From Arthrobacter sp. V1I9 (GTDB taxonomy: Bacteria; Actinomycetota; Actinomycetes; Actinomycetales; Micrococcaceae), in NCBI RefSeq assembly GCF_030817075.1, contig NZ_JAUSYU010000001.1, positions 806,001 to 870,000 on the forward strand: a stretch of DNA of 64,000 bases, in the 5' to 3' direction. Shown here piece by piece: positions 43,588 to 52,456 of the stretch. The stretch's first letter is position 1. Every line of letters begins with the position of its first letter. Position numbers and translations under genes: made by a program. Below the pieces are notes generated by a model. That model did not search any database. It saw only the letters and a list, made by a program, of their open reading frames with translations, and was not told the DNA's origin.

Positions 43588-45173
43588 TGGCCGGCTACTT
43601 TCTTGGACTGCTGGAAGAGGAGGTAGGTCATGGGGGCCGAGAGCAGGATCATCAGGAGTGCGTAGGGGGCGGCTCCCGCATAGTCGATTTCGCTGCTCTT
43701 GCTCCAGAACTCGGTGGCCAGCGTGCGGGTTCCGTTGGGGGACAACAGCAGGGTGGCAGTGAGTTCGTTGGCGATGGCCAGGAACACCAGGGCAGCTCCG
43801 CCCGCAGCCGCGGGCGCCGTGAGCCGCAGGGTGACCCGGATGAAGGAGAGCAGCGGCGGCTTGCCGAGTGCCTGCGCGGCCTCATCGAGTTCCTTTGGCG
43901 CCTGGGCAAGCCCTGCCCGCAGGTTTACCAGGGCCCTGGGGAGGAACAGCAGGACGTAGGCAGCCACCAGCACCCCCGCCGTCTGGTAGATCCCCGGGAC
44001 CACCCGGATGCTGACAGTTACGAAGGCCAGGCCCACCACGATGCCAGGCAGTGAGCTGGTGACGTAGTTGGAAAGTTCCAGGGACTTGCTGAACCAGCCG
44101 GGATGGCGGACGGCTAGGTAGGCCAGGGGGAAAGCCACCACAGTAGTGGCCACGGCTCCTGCCATGCCGTAGCCGAGGGTGGTCAGGAGGGCGGGCAGGA
44201 ATTCATCCCCAGCCCATACGTCCGCCCCGCCTGCCGCTGTCCAGCGCAGCACGAAGAACAGGGGCAGCCCGAAGGCCAGCGCCGTGAGCGCCAGCAGGAA
44301 GAGCTGCGCCGGTACCTGATAACCGCGCAGCGGCAGCCGCAGCGCCTTGGCCTGTGCGCCTGATCCGATGCGGGCGTACCTGGCGTTCCCGCGGCTGCGG
44401 ACTTCGGCGAGGAGCAGGAGGAGGCAGAAGAACACCAGGACGCTGGCCAGCATGTTCCCGGCGGCGCCGTTGAACGTGGACTGGTACTGGACCATGATCG
44501 CGGTGGTGAAAGTGTCGAAGCGGATCATTGCGAACGCCCCGTACTCGGCCAACAGATGAAGGCCCACCAGCAGGGCGCCGCCTGTCATGGCGATCCGCAG
44601 CTGGGGGAGCACCACCCGGAAAAACGTCCGCCAGGCGCCCAGACCCAGCGCCGCTGCCGACTGCTCAATGGCCGGGTCCAGCCGGCTGAGGGTGGCGGCG
44701 GCCGGGATGTACACGAGCGGGAAATAGGAAAGCGTGGCGATCAGGACGCCGGAACCCAACCCGCCCAGGGACGGGACGGCCGAAACCCAGCCGTAGCTGT
44801 TCACGAACGCGGGTATGGCCAGCGGTGCTGCCAGCAGAACCGCCCAGATCCGGGCACCGCGCAGCCCGGTGCGTTCAACCAGCCACGCGCCGGCCACGCC
44901 CAGGAGAAGGCAGAGCGGGACGGTGAAGGCCATCAGCAGGAGGGTGTTGAGGAGCAGTTCGAGGACCCTCGGCCGGAAGATGAGTTCGACGGCGGTGTCC
45001 CACCCGGTTGCCGCCGTCATGTAAACCACGTACCCCAGGGGGACGAGGGAAAAGAGGGCGATCAGCACCGCCAGGATGGACACCGCTGAAACGCCGAAAG
45101 GCGGGCGGGGGCTGCTGCCCCGGCCCGCCGTCGTCGTGCTCCCTTGAGGGGGAGCCGATAGATCAGGAATCAC
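43584..45173 (-). CDS. Iron(III) ABC transporter permease (FbpB type)
   Basis: 529 residues with about 12 helices, an internally duplicated BPD_transp_1 permease. The two EAA loops are visible: QSAAALGLGAWRTFFRVVLP and DEAAQALGKPPLLSFIRVTL. Such fused permeases form the whole channel in FbpABC and ThiPQ systems. It lies four bases downstream of the binding-protein gene and overlaps the ATPase gene, so the three are one operon under the iron box at 46324. Confidence 0.92.
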   Translation of the reverse strand: MIPDLSAPPQGSTTTAGRGSSPRPPFGVSAVSILAVLIALFSLVPLGYVVYMTAATGWDTAVELIFRPRVLELLLNTLLLMAFTVPLCLLLGVAGAWLVERTGLRGARIWAVLLAAPLAIPAFVNSYGWVSAVPSLGGLGSGVLIATLSYFPLVYIPAAATLSRLDPAIEQSAAALGLGAWRTFFRVVLPQLRIAMTGGALLVGLHLLAEYGAFAMIRFDTFTTAIMVQYQSTFNGAAGNMLASVLVFFCLLLLLAEVRSRGNARYARIGSGAQAKALRLPLRGYQVPAQLFLLALTALAFGLPLFFVLRWTAAGGADVWAGDEFLPALLTTLGYGMAGAVATTVVAFPLAYLAVRHPGWFSKSLELSNYVTSSLPGIVVGLAFVTVSIRVVPGIYQTAGVLVAAYVLLFLPRALVNLRAGLAQAPKELDEAAQALGKPPLLSFIRVTLRLTAPAAAGGAALVFLAIANELTATLLLSPNGTRTLATEFWSKSSEIDYAGAAPYALLMILLSAPMTYLLFQQSKKVAGQ

Positions 45174-45177
45174 GAAA

Positions 45178-46242
45178 TTACAGGAGTCCTGCCTTGGTCA
45201 TCAGGTCGGTGACCTTCTGGGAGTTCAGCTTGGCAGGGTCAACGGTGGGCGCCTGCAGGTCCGCGATGGGGACAAGCTTCTCGTTGGCCGGAACATCCGA
45301 GGCGATGGCGTACTCGAAGGAGGTGCCGTCCTTGAGGACTTCCTGGCCCTTCTTGCCGGTGATGAACTTCAGGAACGCCTGCGCCGCGGCCGCATTCTTG
45401 GAGGTCTTCAGCACGCCGCCGCCGGAAACGGACACAAACGCGCCCGGGTCCTGGTTCTTGAAGTAGTACGGGGTGACGTTCTTGGAGTTCTCGCCGGTCT
45501 TGGCCTGGTCGCCGTAGTAGTAGTAGTGGTAGATCAGTGCGGCATCCACTTCACCGGCGTTGACTGCCTTCATGGCGGTGCTGTTGCCCTTGTAGGCCTT
45601 AAAGTTCTCCTTCATGCCGGCCAGCCACTCTTCCGTGGCAGCCTCGCCCTTGAGCTCAAGGAGGGCGGAGACGATGGCCTGGAAGTCGGCGCCGGACGGT
45701 GAAGCTGCCCACTTGCCCTTCCACTCCGGCTTGGCCAGGTCCAGCATGGACTTGGGCAGCTGGTCCTCGGTCAGCTTGTTCTTGTCGTAGACCAACACCG
45801 TGGAGCGGGCGGCGATGCCGGTCCACTTGCCGGTGGAGGGCCGGAATTCTTCGGGGACCTGCTCGGTGGTGGCTTTGTCCACGTCAGCGAAGAGATCGGC
45901 GTTCTCAACCTGCGTCATGGCGGGGGAGTTTTCGGTGAGGAAGACGTCGGCCGGGGACGCCGGGCCTTCCTGGATGATCTGGTTGGACAGTTCAGTGTCC
46001 GAACCCTGCCGCATGGTCACCTTGACGCCGGTCTCTGCCGTGAAGGCATCGATCCATTCCTTGGTCAGGCTTTCGTGCTGGGCGTTGTACACAGTGATTT
46101 CGCCCGAGACTGCTCCGGCTGATGCGGCAGCGGACGCTGAGCTCGTGGACGCGGGCGTGCCGCTGCCGGCGCAGGCCGACAGGCTGAGTGCTGCGCTGGC
46201 GGCGAGGGCGATGCCGGCCAGAGCGCTGTTGCGAATCTTCAT
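45178..46242 (-). CDS. Iron(III)-binding lipoprotein (FbpA type)
   Basis: 354 residues. Lipobox L-S-A-C (Cys24). The mature part matches ferric-ion binding proteins: EITVYNAQHESLTKEWIDAF at the start, FLTENSPAMTQVENADLF, and a Tyr cluster ALIYHYYYYGDQ that would supply iron ligands. It captures Fe(III) at the membrane surface and passes it to the permease. First gene of the fbp-like operon; an iron box lies about 80 bases upstream. Confidence 0.92.
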   Translation of the reverse strand: MKIRNSALAGIALAASAALSLSACAGSGTPASTSSASAAASAGAVSGEITVYNAQHESLTKEWIDAFTAETGVKVTMRQGSDTELSNQIIQEGPASPADVFLTENSPAMTQVENADLFADVDKATTEQVPEEFRPSTGKWTGIAARSTVLVYDKNKLTEDQLPKSMLDLAKPEWKGKWAASPSGADFQAIVSALLELKGEAATEEWLAGMKENFKAYKGNSTAMKAVNAGEVDAALIYHYYYYGDQAKTGENSKNVTPYYFKNQDPGAFVSVSGGGVLKTSKNAAAAQAFLKFITGKKGQEVLKDGTSFEYAIASDVPANEKLVPIADLQAPTVDPAKLNSQKVTDLMTKAGLL

Positions 46243-46323
46243 TGAGGCACTGCTTTCTGGGGAAGAGTGAGGGCGGACCGGGGTCCCCGTGGGCTTTGGG
46301 GAAAGATACCCACCCGAGGAACT

Positions 46324-46342
46324 GTAGGGTAGGCAACCCTAA
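46324..46342 (-). promoter_or_regulatory. DtxR/IdeR iron box of the FbpABC-type operon
   Basis: 19 bases, minus-strand reading TTAGGGTTGCCTACCCTAC, close to the TTAGGTTAGSCTAACCTAA consensus and symmetric about its centre. The operon should be repressed when iron is plentiful. Confidence 0.75.
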
Positions 46343-46440
46343 GGCAGAAGCAGGAAAGCGCTTTTAGTGACCAGCATCACATGAATTACGGAACTGTTGC
46401 GTGCCCTAATACCCGGCGCCCCCGCCCTTTGATCCCGCCC

Positions 46441-47271
46441 TTAGTCCTCGATTTCCGTGCTAACGCTGAGATCCTTCCACTCCTCCAGTTCAGTGAGCTC
46501 GGCATCGGCGACGGCGGCAAAGGCGTCCCAGGCGTCCTGCCCCAGCACCGCCAGCGACGGCGGGTTCGGGCTGTCCACGATCGCCAGGATGGCTTCGGCC
46601 GCCTTGGCCGGATCGCCCGGTTGGGTACCGTGGACTGTGTCGTTCTCTTTGCGCCGCTTGCCGGCCGTTTCGGCGTAGTCCTCGATCGCCGTCGCCGACT
46701 GGGTGAGTGAGCGGCCGGCGAAGTCGGTGCGGAATGCGCCGGGTTCGATGACGGTGACATTGATGCCCAGCGGATGCAGTTCCTTGCGGAGTGATCCCGA
46801 AATGCCTTCCAGCGCGGCTTTGGTGGCCGCGTAGTAACCGGAGCCGGCCGGTTTGAGGCGCGCTCCGATGGAGGAGATGTTCAGGATGGACCCGGACCTG
46901 TTCGCCCGCATGTCCGGCAGGACGGCCTTGATCAGGTCCACCGCGCCGAAAACGTTTGTATCGAACAATTGCCGGATGTCGGCGTCGTCCGCTTCTTCCA
47001 CTGCTGCGCGGTAGCCGTAGCCGGCGTTGTTGACCAGCACATCGATGCCTCCGAAGCGTTCCTGCGCCTGCTTCACAACAGAGCTGATCTGGGCTCGGTC
47101 GGTGACATCCAGAGGGAGGGCCAGCGCCGTGCCAGGGAAAGCATCGGCGATGTCCTGCACTGTGGAGACGTTCCGGGCAGTGACGACGGCGTTGTGACCG
47201 TGGGTGAGCACCGCTTGGGCAAGGGCCCGGCCGAGTCCGGTCGAGCATCCTGTGATAAGCCAGGTGGCCAT
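46441..47271 (-). CDS. Short-chain dehydrogenase/reductase
   Basis: 276 residues of the classical SDR kind: cofactor motif LITGCSTGLGRALAQ, NNAGYGY, catalytic Ser in ILNISSIGARL and the active-site YYAATK. R33 after the second strand (VVTARN) suggests NADP(H). It keeps the family's oxidoreductase function; the substrate is not predictable. It ends a transcription unit, and the tail of a lost alcohol dehydrogenase lies just upstream on the same strand, so a larger redox operon may have been cut down. Confidence 0.9.
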   Translation of the reverse strand: MATWLITGCSTGLGRALAQAVLTHGHNAVVTARNVSTVQDIADAFPGTALALPLDVTDRAQISSVVKQAQERFGGIDVLVNNAGYGYRAAVEEADDADIRQLFDTNVFGAVDLIKAVLPDMRANRSGSILNISSIGARLKPAGSGYYAATKAALEGISGSLRKELHPLGINVTVIEPGAFRTDFAGRSLTQSATAIEDYAETAGKRRKENDTVHGTQPGDPAKAAEAILAIVDSPNPPSLAVLGQDAWDAFAAVADAELTELEEWKDLSVSTEIED

Positions 47272-47303
47272 AAGTACTCCTTTTGGTTGAGCGGTTTACT
47301 GCA

Positions 47304-47429
47304 TTAAGGGCGGATCAGGACTTTGAGGGATTCGCGGGAATCCATGGCGCGGTAACCATCCGGAACCTCGTCAAGGATGATGGTGCGGTCGAAGACCTTG
47401 CCGGGATTGACGAGCTTCGGTCCTACGGA
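47304..47429 (-). pseudogene. 3' remnant of a zinc-type alcohol dehydrogenase
   Basis: The last 41 codons of a medium-chain dehydrogenase: KLVNPGKVFDRTIILDEVPD, continuing G-Y-R-A-M and ending KVLIRP and a stop. An in-frame TAG (47430) precedes it and no start or ribosome binding site exists. The 5' nine tenths of the gene is gone. Confidence 0.8.
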
Positions 47430-47494
47430 CTAGGTAACAGCACAATGGGCCCGGCTAACAGGGACTGTCAGACCCCCTGTTGCGCCGTCCGGTG

Positions 47495-47895
47495 CAATCC
47501 TGTTTGTCCTGGAGGTGGCCTGCGTCCAGGTGGTCATCGTGAGCACCGGAAGCTGCTCAGCATGGTGAAGCAGGACAAGATCCCTTCACCAGGGGAGCTT
47601 TGGTGTGGGTGGACGCGATCGTGTGGTCCATCGCCGCTACCTGGACCATGTTCGCGATGTTCTCCGCCGTGGTGGTGCTTAACGCCGATGACGCCGGTGT
47701 GCCGATCCTGCTGATCCTGATGCTGGTGGCCGGCGCCGCCCTCGGACTGGTGGTGGTGCTGCGTGCCCTGCTGCGGCAGGCAGCTGCGGTGCTAAAGAAC
47801 GGCCGCGCGAAGGCAGTCCACTTCAGTACTTGGAAGCGATGTGCGGGGTCCTGAACTGCCAGCCTGGCGACCTGCTGGAGTTCGTGGAGGATTAA
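47495..47895 (+). pseudogene. Collapsed DUF2975 - XRE regulator gene pair
   Basis: Pieces in three frames: VLEVACVQVVIV, then KLLSMVKQDKI, then GALVWVDAIVWSIAATWTMF to VVVLRALLRQA, all like DUF2975 membrane proteins. It then runs in frame into AAVLKNGRAKAVHFST, and after another shift YLEAMCGVLNCQPGDLLEFV-E-D-stop, which is the C terminus of the small Cro/C1-type regulator normally encoded next. So frameshifts and a deletion across the gene boundary have fused and killed both genes. An 84-codon piece (47600-47854) stays open but is unlikely to be functional. Confidence 0.78.
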
Positions 47896-48085
47896 ACGGC
47901 GCATTTGGGGTAACTAATTTCAGTGCGGCATTCGAAGTGTGACTGCAATCGCTATGTTCGTGATGGCGGCTGGAGGATAAGTTTTTGATTTAGTCGATTT
48001 GTTTTAGTGGGTTCTGGACTTTATGCAACATTTGGTTTTAGGCTTTGGGCATCCGTCGAATGCAACGGTACTGGGGGTGGTACGC

Positions 48086-49096
48086 ATGGCTAAGGCTCGT
48101 TCTGCGTGGCGTGCCCTGCGCCCTGTGTTCCTTGCCGGCGCGGCGACCCTGACCTGGCTGACGTTTTCGTCTCCGGCGGCCTCAGCGGACGTGCTTTCTG
48201 ATACGACATCGCTGTTGGGCGGGGTTACCAGTACGGTTTCTTCGGTAACGGACAAACTTGCCGGCCCTGCACCGGCTGCCCCTGCGGCCGCGCCTGCTGC
48301 TGCGGCGCCCTCGCCGGGTTTGCTTGGGCCTGTGGGCCAGGTTTCGGGGCTCGCGGACAGCATCGTCGCAGTGGTCCCGGTGGTGAACCGGGTGGTTCCC
48401 GCCGGTGCCGTGACGGTTGTTTCGGCTCCCGTCGCCGGAGTTGTTGACGGTGCTACCGCATCGGTGATGGACGTTGTTGTTCCGCCTGTTGCCGGTGCCG
48501 TTCCGGTTCTTGAACCTGTTCTGGAGCCCGTCGCTGACCTGGTCACAGGCGCCGCTCCGCTGCCCGTTGCCGTTCCCGAACTGCCCGCCGTTCCTGAGCT
48601 GCCGGCCGTTCCGGTGGATGCCGATCTTTCCGACGCCGCTGATCTTCCCGGCGGCGGCACCGATCCTTCCGCAGGCACCGTCGTCCCCGAAGGGGGCCAG
48701 GCTGTTGCCGAGGACCGGGACGCAACTCTGGAGGGCCCCGCGGCTGCGGACGTGCCCGCCGCCAGCGCTGTGCAGGGCACGGTTTTTGCCGGTTCCGCTG
48801 TCGGCGCGGTGGCCCTGGCGGGTACTCCGTCCCCGCTGTGGGCTGCCCTGGCCGAGTCCGGTGCCGGGGCCGGGGAGTCTGGGACGGCTGACCCTTCGCC
48901 TGTCCCTGCCCGGGCACCTGCTGTCCCGGGTTCCGGTGCCGGTAGCGGCACGTCGGCGTCCGGTTCTTCCGGGTCTGCGGCGTGGCTGAGCGTTTTCTCT
49001 GTTGATCTTCCTGTTCCCGGTGCCGTCCGTGCCGGGGAATCCTCTGAGCACGTCCCTGCACCGGTGTCCCTGGACCCCGGTTCCTCTCCTGATTAG
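48086..49096 (+). CDS. Secreted Ala/Val/Pro-rich surface protein
   Basis: 336 residues from ATG 48086 (GGGGGTGG upstream). Signal peptide ends S-S-P-A-A-S-A; the mature part opens DVLSDTTSLLGGVTSTV and is dominated by Ala, Val, Pro, Gly and Ser, with short V-V-P and P-A-V-P motifs. No catalytic or known binding motif, no Cys, no sortase signal. It lies 93 bases upstream of the LAxTG repeat protein, whose composition is similar, so both probably serve the same surface structure. Family not recognised; a chaplin- or adhesin-like role is only a guess. Confidence 0.7.
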   Translation: MAKARSAWRALRPVFLAGAATLTWLTFSSPAASADVLSDTTSLLGGVTSTVSSVTDKLAGPAPAAPAAAPAAAAPSPGLLGPVGQVSGLADSIVAVVPVVNRVVPAGAVTVVSAPVAGVVDGATASVMDVVVPPVAGAVPVLEPVLEPVADLVTGAAPLPVAVPELPAVPELPAVPVDADLSDAADLPGGGTDPSAGTVVPEGGQAVAEDRDATLEGPAAADVPAASAVQGTVFAGSAVGAVALAGTPSPLWAALAESGAGAGESGTADPSPVPARAPAVPGSGAGSGTSASGSSGSAAWLSVFSVDLPVPGAVRAGESSEHVPAPVSLDPGSSPD

Positions 49097-49189
49097 TTGA
49101 GACCCGTCTGCCCCGTGTGTGGCAGAACGCGGCATTGCGGGTTGCTGAACGAGCAGCCCTTACCTCAACTATTTTCAGGAGACATCATC

Positions 49190-51271
49190 ATGAGTTCGAA
49201 CCTACGCAGGGGGATGCTTGGCACCCTCTTTGCCGGCGGGCTTCTAGCCTTCGGCTGCGCCGCGGCCAACGCCGCGGACACCATCAGCGGTCCGGACCTT
49301 TCCGGTTCCGCCCTCGTCTCGGCGGCGGCGTCCGCTGACACGGCGTCGTTGGGCCTGCTGGGTGGCCCAGCGCCGTCGGAGTCAACGGCCGTCGCCGCCG
49401 TAGTCAACGCCGCCGTGGACCTCGGAGCCGTCACCGGGACCGGCCAGGCCGCCAGCCCGGACCTCGCCGCGGCCGCTGTCGTGGATCTCGGTCTCGGCAA
49501 TGCCGTCACCGCCGCACCTGCACCGGCCGCGACCGACCTCACTGCCGCTGCAGACGTCGTGGTTGACCTCGGCGCCGGCCAGGCCGCCGGCCCTGACCTC
49601 GCCGCGGCCGCCGTCGTGGATCTCGGTCTCGGCAATGCCGTCACCGGCGCACCTGCCCCGGCCCCGGCCGACCTGACTGCCGCCGCGGACGTCGTGGTTG
49701 ACCTCGGCGGCGTCAACGGCGCCACCGGTGGAGTGGACGCCCTTGTGGACGTCAACCTTGGTGGCGTCAACGGCGCCACCGACGGAGTCCCCACCGGTGG
49801 AGTGGACGCCCTGGTGGACGTCAATCTCGGTGGCGTCAGCGGCGCCACCGACGGAGTAACCGCCGACGGTTTGAACGCTCTCGTGGACGTCAACCTCGGC
49901 GGCGTCAGCGGCGCCACCGATGGGCTCACCACCGGTGGAACCGACGCCCTGGTGGACGCCAACCTGGGCGGCACCAACGGCACCACCGATGGTGTCACCA
50001 CGGAAGGGTTGAATGCTCTCGTGGACGTCACCCTCGGCGGCACCAACAGCGCCACCGACGGGCTCACCACCGGTGGAGTGGACGCCCTGGTGGACGTCAC
50101 CCTCGGCGGCACCAACAGCGCCACCGACGGGCTCACCACCGGTGGAACCAACGCCCTGGTGGACGTCAACCTAGGCGGCACCAACAGCGCCACTGACGGA
50201 CTGACCACCGGTGGAGTGAACGCCCTGGTGGACGTCAACCTCGGCGGCACCAACGGTGCCACCGACGGACTGACCGCCGACGGTTTGAACGCCCTCGTCG
50301 ACGTCAACCTCGGCGGCGTCAACGGCACCGACGGAGTGACCGCCGACGGGTTGAATGCTCTCGTGGACGTCAATCTCGGCGGCACCAACAGCGCCACTGA
50401 CGGACTGACCACCGGTGGAGTGAACGCCCTGGTGGACGTCAACCTCGGCGGCACCAACGGTGCCACCGACGGACTGACCGCCGACGGTTTGAACGCCCTC
50501 GTCGACGTCAACCTCGGCGGCGTCAACGGCACCGACGGAGTGACCGCCGACGGGTTGAATGCTCTCGTGGACGTCAATCTCGGCGGCGTCATCGGCGCCA
50601 CGGATGGGCTAACCACCGGCGGACTCAGCGCCGTAGTAGATGCAGTGGTCGGTGTCGGCACCGGAAGCACCGGCGGTAACACCGGCGGACTGGTCACCGA
50701 CCTCGACCTGGGACTGGGACTCGGACTGGGCAGTGACGGCAATGGCACGGAGAACCCCGGCACCGGCACACCCGGCACCGGCACACCCGGCGCCGAAACC
50801 CCGGGTGACGGCACCACAGGCGGCACCGGCACCGAAGACCCCGACACCAATACCCCCGGCACCGGCACCGATAACGGCACCGACACCAATACCCCCGGCA
50901 CCGGCACCGATAACGGCACCGACAATGGCACCGATAATGGCACCGATAACGGCAACGGCAACGGCAACGGTACTGACACCGGCACCACGGGCACGAACAA
51001 CGGTTCTGACGCCGGCACCGCAGCCACCGGTGGCTTCTCCGCAGCACCGGCCGGTTCCACCGCAGTGAGCGGCGCCATCGCCCTGGACACCACCGCCGGC
51101 AACACACCTGCCCAGGCAGGCACCACCCAGGCAGGCACCACCCGGGCAGGCACCACCCAGGGCGCCAACGCCCTGGCCAACACCGGCGCGGACGCCTCCC
51201 TGGTCCCGCTGGCCCTGCTGCTCCTGGCAGCAGGAACCCTCCTGATGCTCCGCAAGCGCAAGGTCTCCTAG
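49190..51271 (+). CDS. Sortase-anchored surface protein with 23-residue repeats
   Basis: 693 residues from ATG 49190 (AGGAGACATC upstream). Signal peptide to A-N-A-A; an Ala/Val-rich part (about 35-170) with VVDLGLGNAV repeats; about 13-14 tandem units of about 23 residues such as GGVNALVDVNLGGTNSATDG plus L-T-T; a Gly/Thr/Asn/Asp-rich stalk with T-D-N-G runs; then a sorting signal L-A-N-T-G, a hydrophobic helix (LVPLALLLLAAGTLLM) and R-K-R-K. L-A-x-T-G is the motif used by class E sortases of actinobacteria. The protein is thus covalently wall-linked. Function unknown; the stalk and repeats suggest a fibre or adhesin. Confidence 0.8.
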   Translation: MSSNLRRGMLGTLFAGGLLAFGCAAANAADTISGPDLSGSALVSAAASADTASLGLLGGPAPSESTAVAAVVNAAVDLGAVTGTGQAASPDLAAAAVVDLGLGNAVTAAPAPAATDLTAAADVVVDLGAGQAAGPDLAAAAVVDLGLGNAVTGAPAPAPADLTAAADVVVDLGGVNGATGGVDALVDVNLGGVNGATDGVPTGGVDALVDVNLGGVSGATDGVTADGLNALVDVNLGGVSGATDGLTTGGTDALVDANLGGTNGTTDGVTTEGLNALVDVTLGGTNSATDGLTTGGVDALVDVTLGGTNSATDGLTTGGTNALVDVNLGGTNSATDGLTTGGVNALVDVNLGGTNGATDGLTADGLNALVDVNLGGVNGTDGVTADGLNALVDVNLGGTNSATDGLTTGGVNALVDVNLGGTNGATDGLTADGLNALVDVNLGGVNGTDGVTADGLNALVDVNLGGVIGATDGLTTGGLSAVVDAVVGVGTGSTGGNTGGLVTDLDLGLGLGLGSDGNGTENPGTGTPGTGTPGAETPGDGTTGGTGTEDPDTNTPGTGTDNGTDTNTPGTGTDNGTDNGTDNGTDNGNGNGNGTDTGTTGTNNGSDAGTAATGGFSAAPAGSTAVSGAIALDTTAGNTPAQAGTTQAGTTRAGTTQGANALANTGADASLVPLALLLLAAGTLLMLRKRKVS
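49706..50640 (+). repeat. 69-bp coding repeats with a 204-bp higher-order duplication
   Basis: About 13-14 imperfect 69-bp units encoding the 23-residue repeats. Within them two blocks of 204 bp (about 50180-50383 and 50384-50587; three units each, one shortened by a codon) are almost identical, showing recent duplication. Confidence 0.85.
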
Positions 51272-51414
51272 GACACCAAACGATTGCTGACCGTGCCTGC
51301 ACCCTGCGCCTGAAGCGGCAGCAGCCAGCAGGCTGAACGGAAGGAGGACCCCGCACAACACAAAACCAACACACGAAACAACGCAAACATGTCATCAGCA
51401 CACATGTCCTTGTG

Positions 51415-51467
51415 GCCGATGGCCCGGCAGCGAAACCCACACACGGTTCCGCCGCCGGGCCCTCGGC
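51415..51467 (+). terminator. Long imperfect hairpin
   Basis: 23-base arms (51415-51437 and 51445-51467) pair throughout if three G-U pairs are allowed, with a 7-base loop. No T tract follows. It lies 144 bases past the sorted surface protein. Confidence 0.6.
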
Positions 51468-51540
51468 GTGTGGTCACCCGTTTCGGCCGTGGCCCAGAAG
51501 TTCGTTGAGCGCCGAGAGCCCGGCGTGGGTCCCGTCTGCG

Positions 51541-51556
51541 GGAATCCTAGGATTCC
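51541..51556. promoter_or_regulatory. 16-bp perfect palindrome GGAATCCTAGGATTCC
   Basis: Located 64 bases upstream of the RsbQ-like gene, where a promoter is expected. Symmetry suggests a dimeric regulator binding site. Confidence 0.5.
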
Positions 51557-51619
51557 GGATCCTTCCGCCACTAGTATCTGAGGCAAGACAAGGTCACCCT
51601 ACGCAGGGGTCGGTGAAAA

Positions 51620-52456
51620 ATGGTCGAAGCAGCAACGGCAGCGGTTTCCACGGTCATCCGCCGGAACAACGTCACTGTATCCGGGCGGGCCGACGGGCCG
51701 GTGATGATGTTCGCCCACGGCTACGGCTGCGACCAGGACATGTGGCGGAGGCTGCTGCCGTACTTCGCGGACGATTACCGGCTGGTGCTCTTTGACCACG
51801 TCGGAGCAGGCAATTCTGACATGGATGCCTACGACCGGGAGAAGTACGGGTCGCTGAACGGCTACGCGGCAGACCTGCTGGAGATCTGCGAGAGCCTGCA
51901 GTTGAACGACGTCATCCTTGTGGCGCACAGCGTCAGTGCGATGATTGCGCTGATCGCAGCGATCCAGGAACCCGAGCGGTTCTCCCGGCTCGTCCTGGTT
52001 GCCCCGTCTCCGCGCTACACGAACGACTCCGCGGACGGCTACGTGGGCGGCTTCTCCCAGGAGGACATCGAGGGGCTGCTGGCATCCCTGGACAGCAACT
52101 ACTTTGCGTGGGCCGAAGCGCTGGCGCCGATGGCCATGGGCAACCCGGAGGCCCCGGAACTCTCGGAGGAACTCCGCAGCAGCTTCTGCCGGACCAATCC
52201 GTCCATCGCGCGGCACTTTGCCCGGGTCACCTTTCTATCGGACACCCGGCAGGTACTTGGGAAAGTGCCCACCGACAGCCTGATCCTGCAGTGTTCCGAC
52301 GACCTGCTCGCACCGCCGGAGGTGGGCACCTACGTGCACCAGCATCTGGAACGCAGCTCCCTGGTGCAGCTGCAGGCCACGGGCCACTGCCCGCACGTCA
52401 GCGCACCGGCGGCCACGGCCGAAGCGATTCTGCAGTATCTGGCGTCCAGCCCGTGA
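51620..52456 (+). CDS. RsbQ-like alpha/beta hydrolase
   Basis: 278 residues, no signal peptide. Matches RsbQ and its KAI2/D14 relatives: MFAHGYGCDQDMWRRLLPYF, LVLFDHVGAGNSD, nucleophile Ser104 in VAHSVSAMIAL, Asp in LILQCSDDLLAP and His in QATGHCPH. In Bacillus RsbQ makes or presents a small hydrophobic cofactor for the PAS domain of the phosphatase RsbP. Here the next gene overlaps by four bases (GTGA) and encodes a PAS-GGDEF-EAL protein, so the hydrolase probably controls that PAS domain instead. Its natural substrate is unknown. Confidence 0.88.
   Translation: MVEAATAAVSTVIRRNNVTVSGRADGPVMMFAHGYGCDQDMWRRLLPYFADDYRLVLFDHVGAGNSDMDAYDREKYGSLNGYAADLLEICESLQLNDVILVAHSVSAMIALIAAIQEPERFSRLVLVAPSPRYTNDSADGYVGGFSQEDIEGLLASLDSNYFAWAEALAPMAMGNPEAPELSEELRSSFCRTNPSIARHFARVTFLSDTRQVLGKVPTDSLILQCSDDLLAPPEVGTYVHQHLERSSLVQLQATGHCPHVSAPAATAEAILQYLASSP

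Larger units (their letters stand above)
51272..51619. other. Intergenic region with terminator and palindrome
   Basis: No gene seen apart from the elements annotated at 51415 and 51541. The A/C-rich part 51345-51395 looks unstructured. Confidence 0.5.

Noticed and set aside
48004..49135. Long minus-strand frames opposite the secreted Ala/Val-rich protein
   Set aside because: Low-complexity Thr/Ser/Ala strings without start signals; the plus strand has signal peptide and ribosome binding site.
49706..50640. Regular repeats that might suggest a CRISPR array
   Set aside because: The units are contiguous, have no unique spacers and keep one reading frame; they encode protein repeats.
49165..51261. 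A 698-codon open frame on the minus strand opposite the sorted surface protein
   Set aside because: It is a by-product of the repetitive GC-rich sequence: no signal or domain, no ribosome binding site, and its Ser/Val/Pro-rich content mirrors the real repeats.
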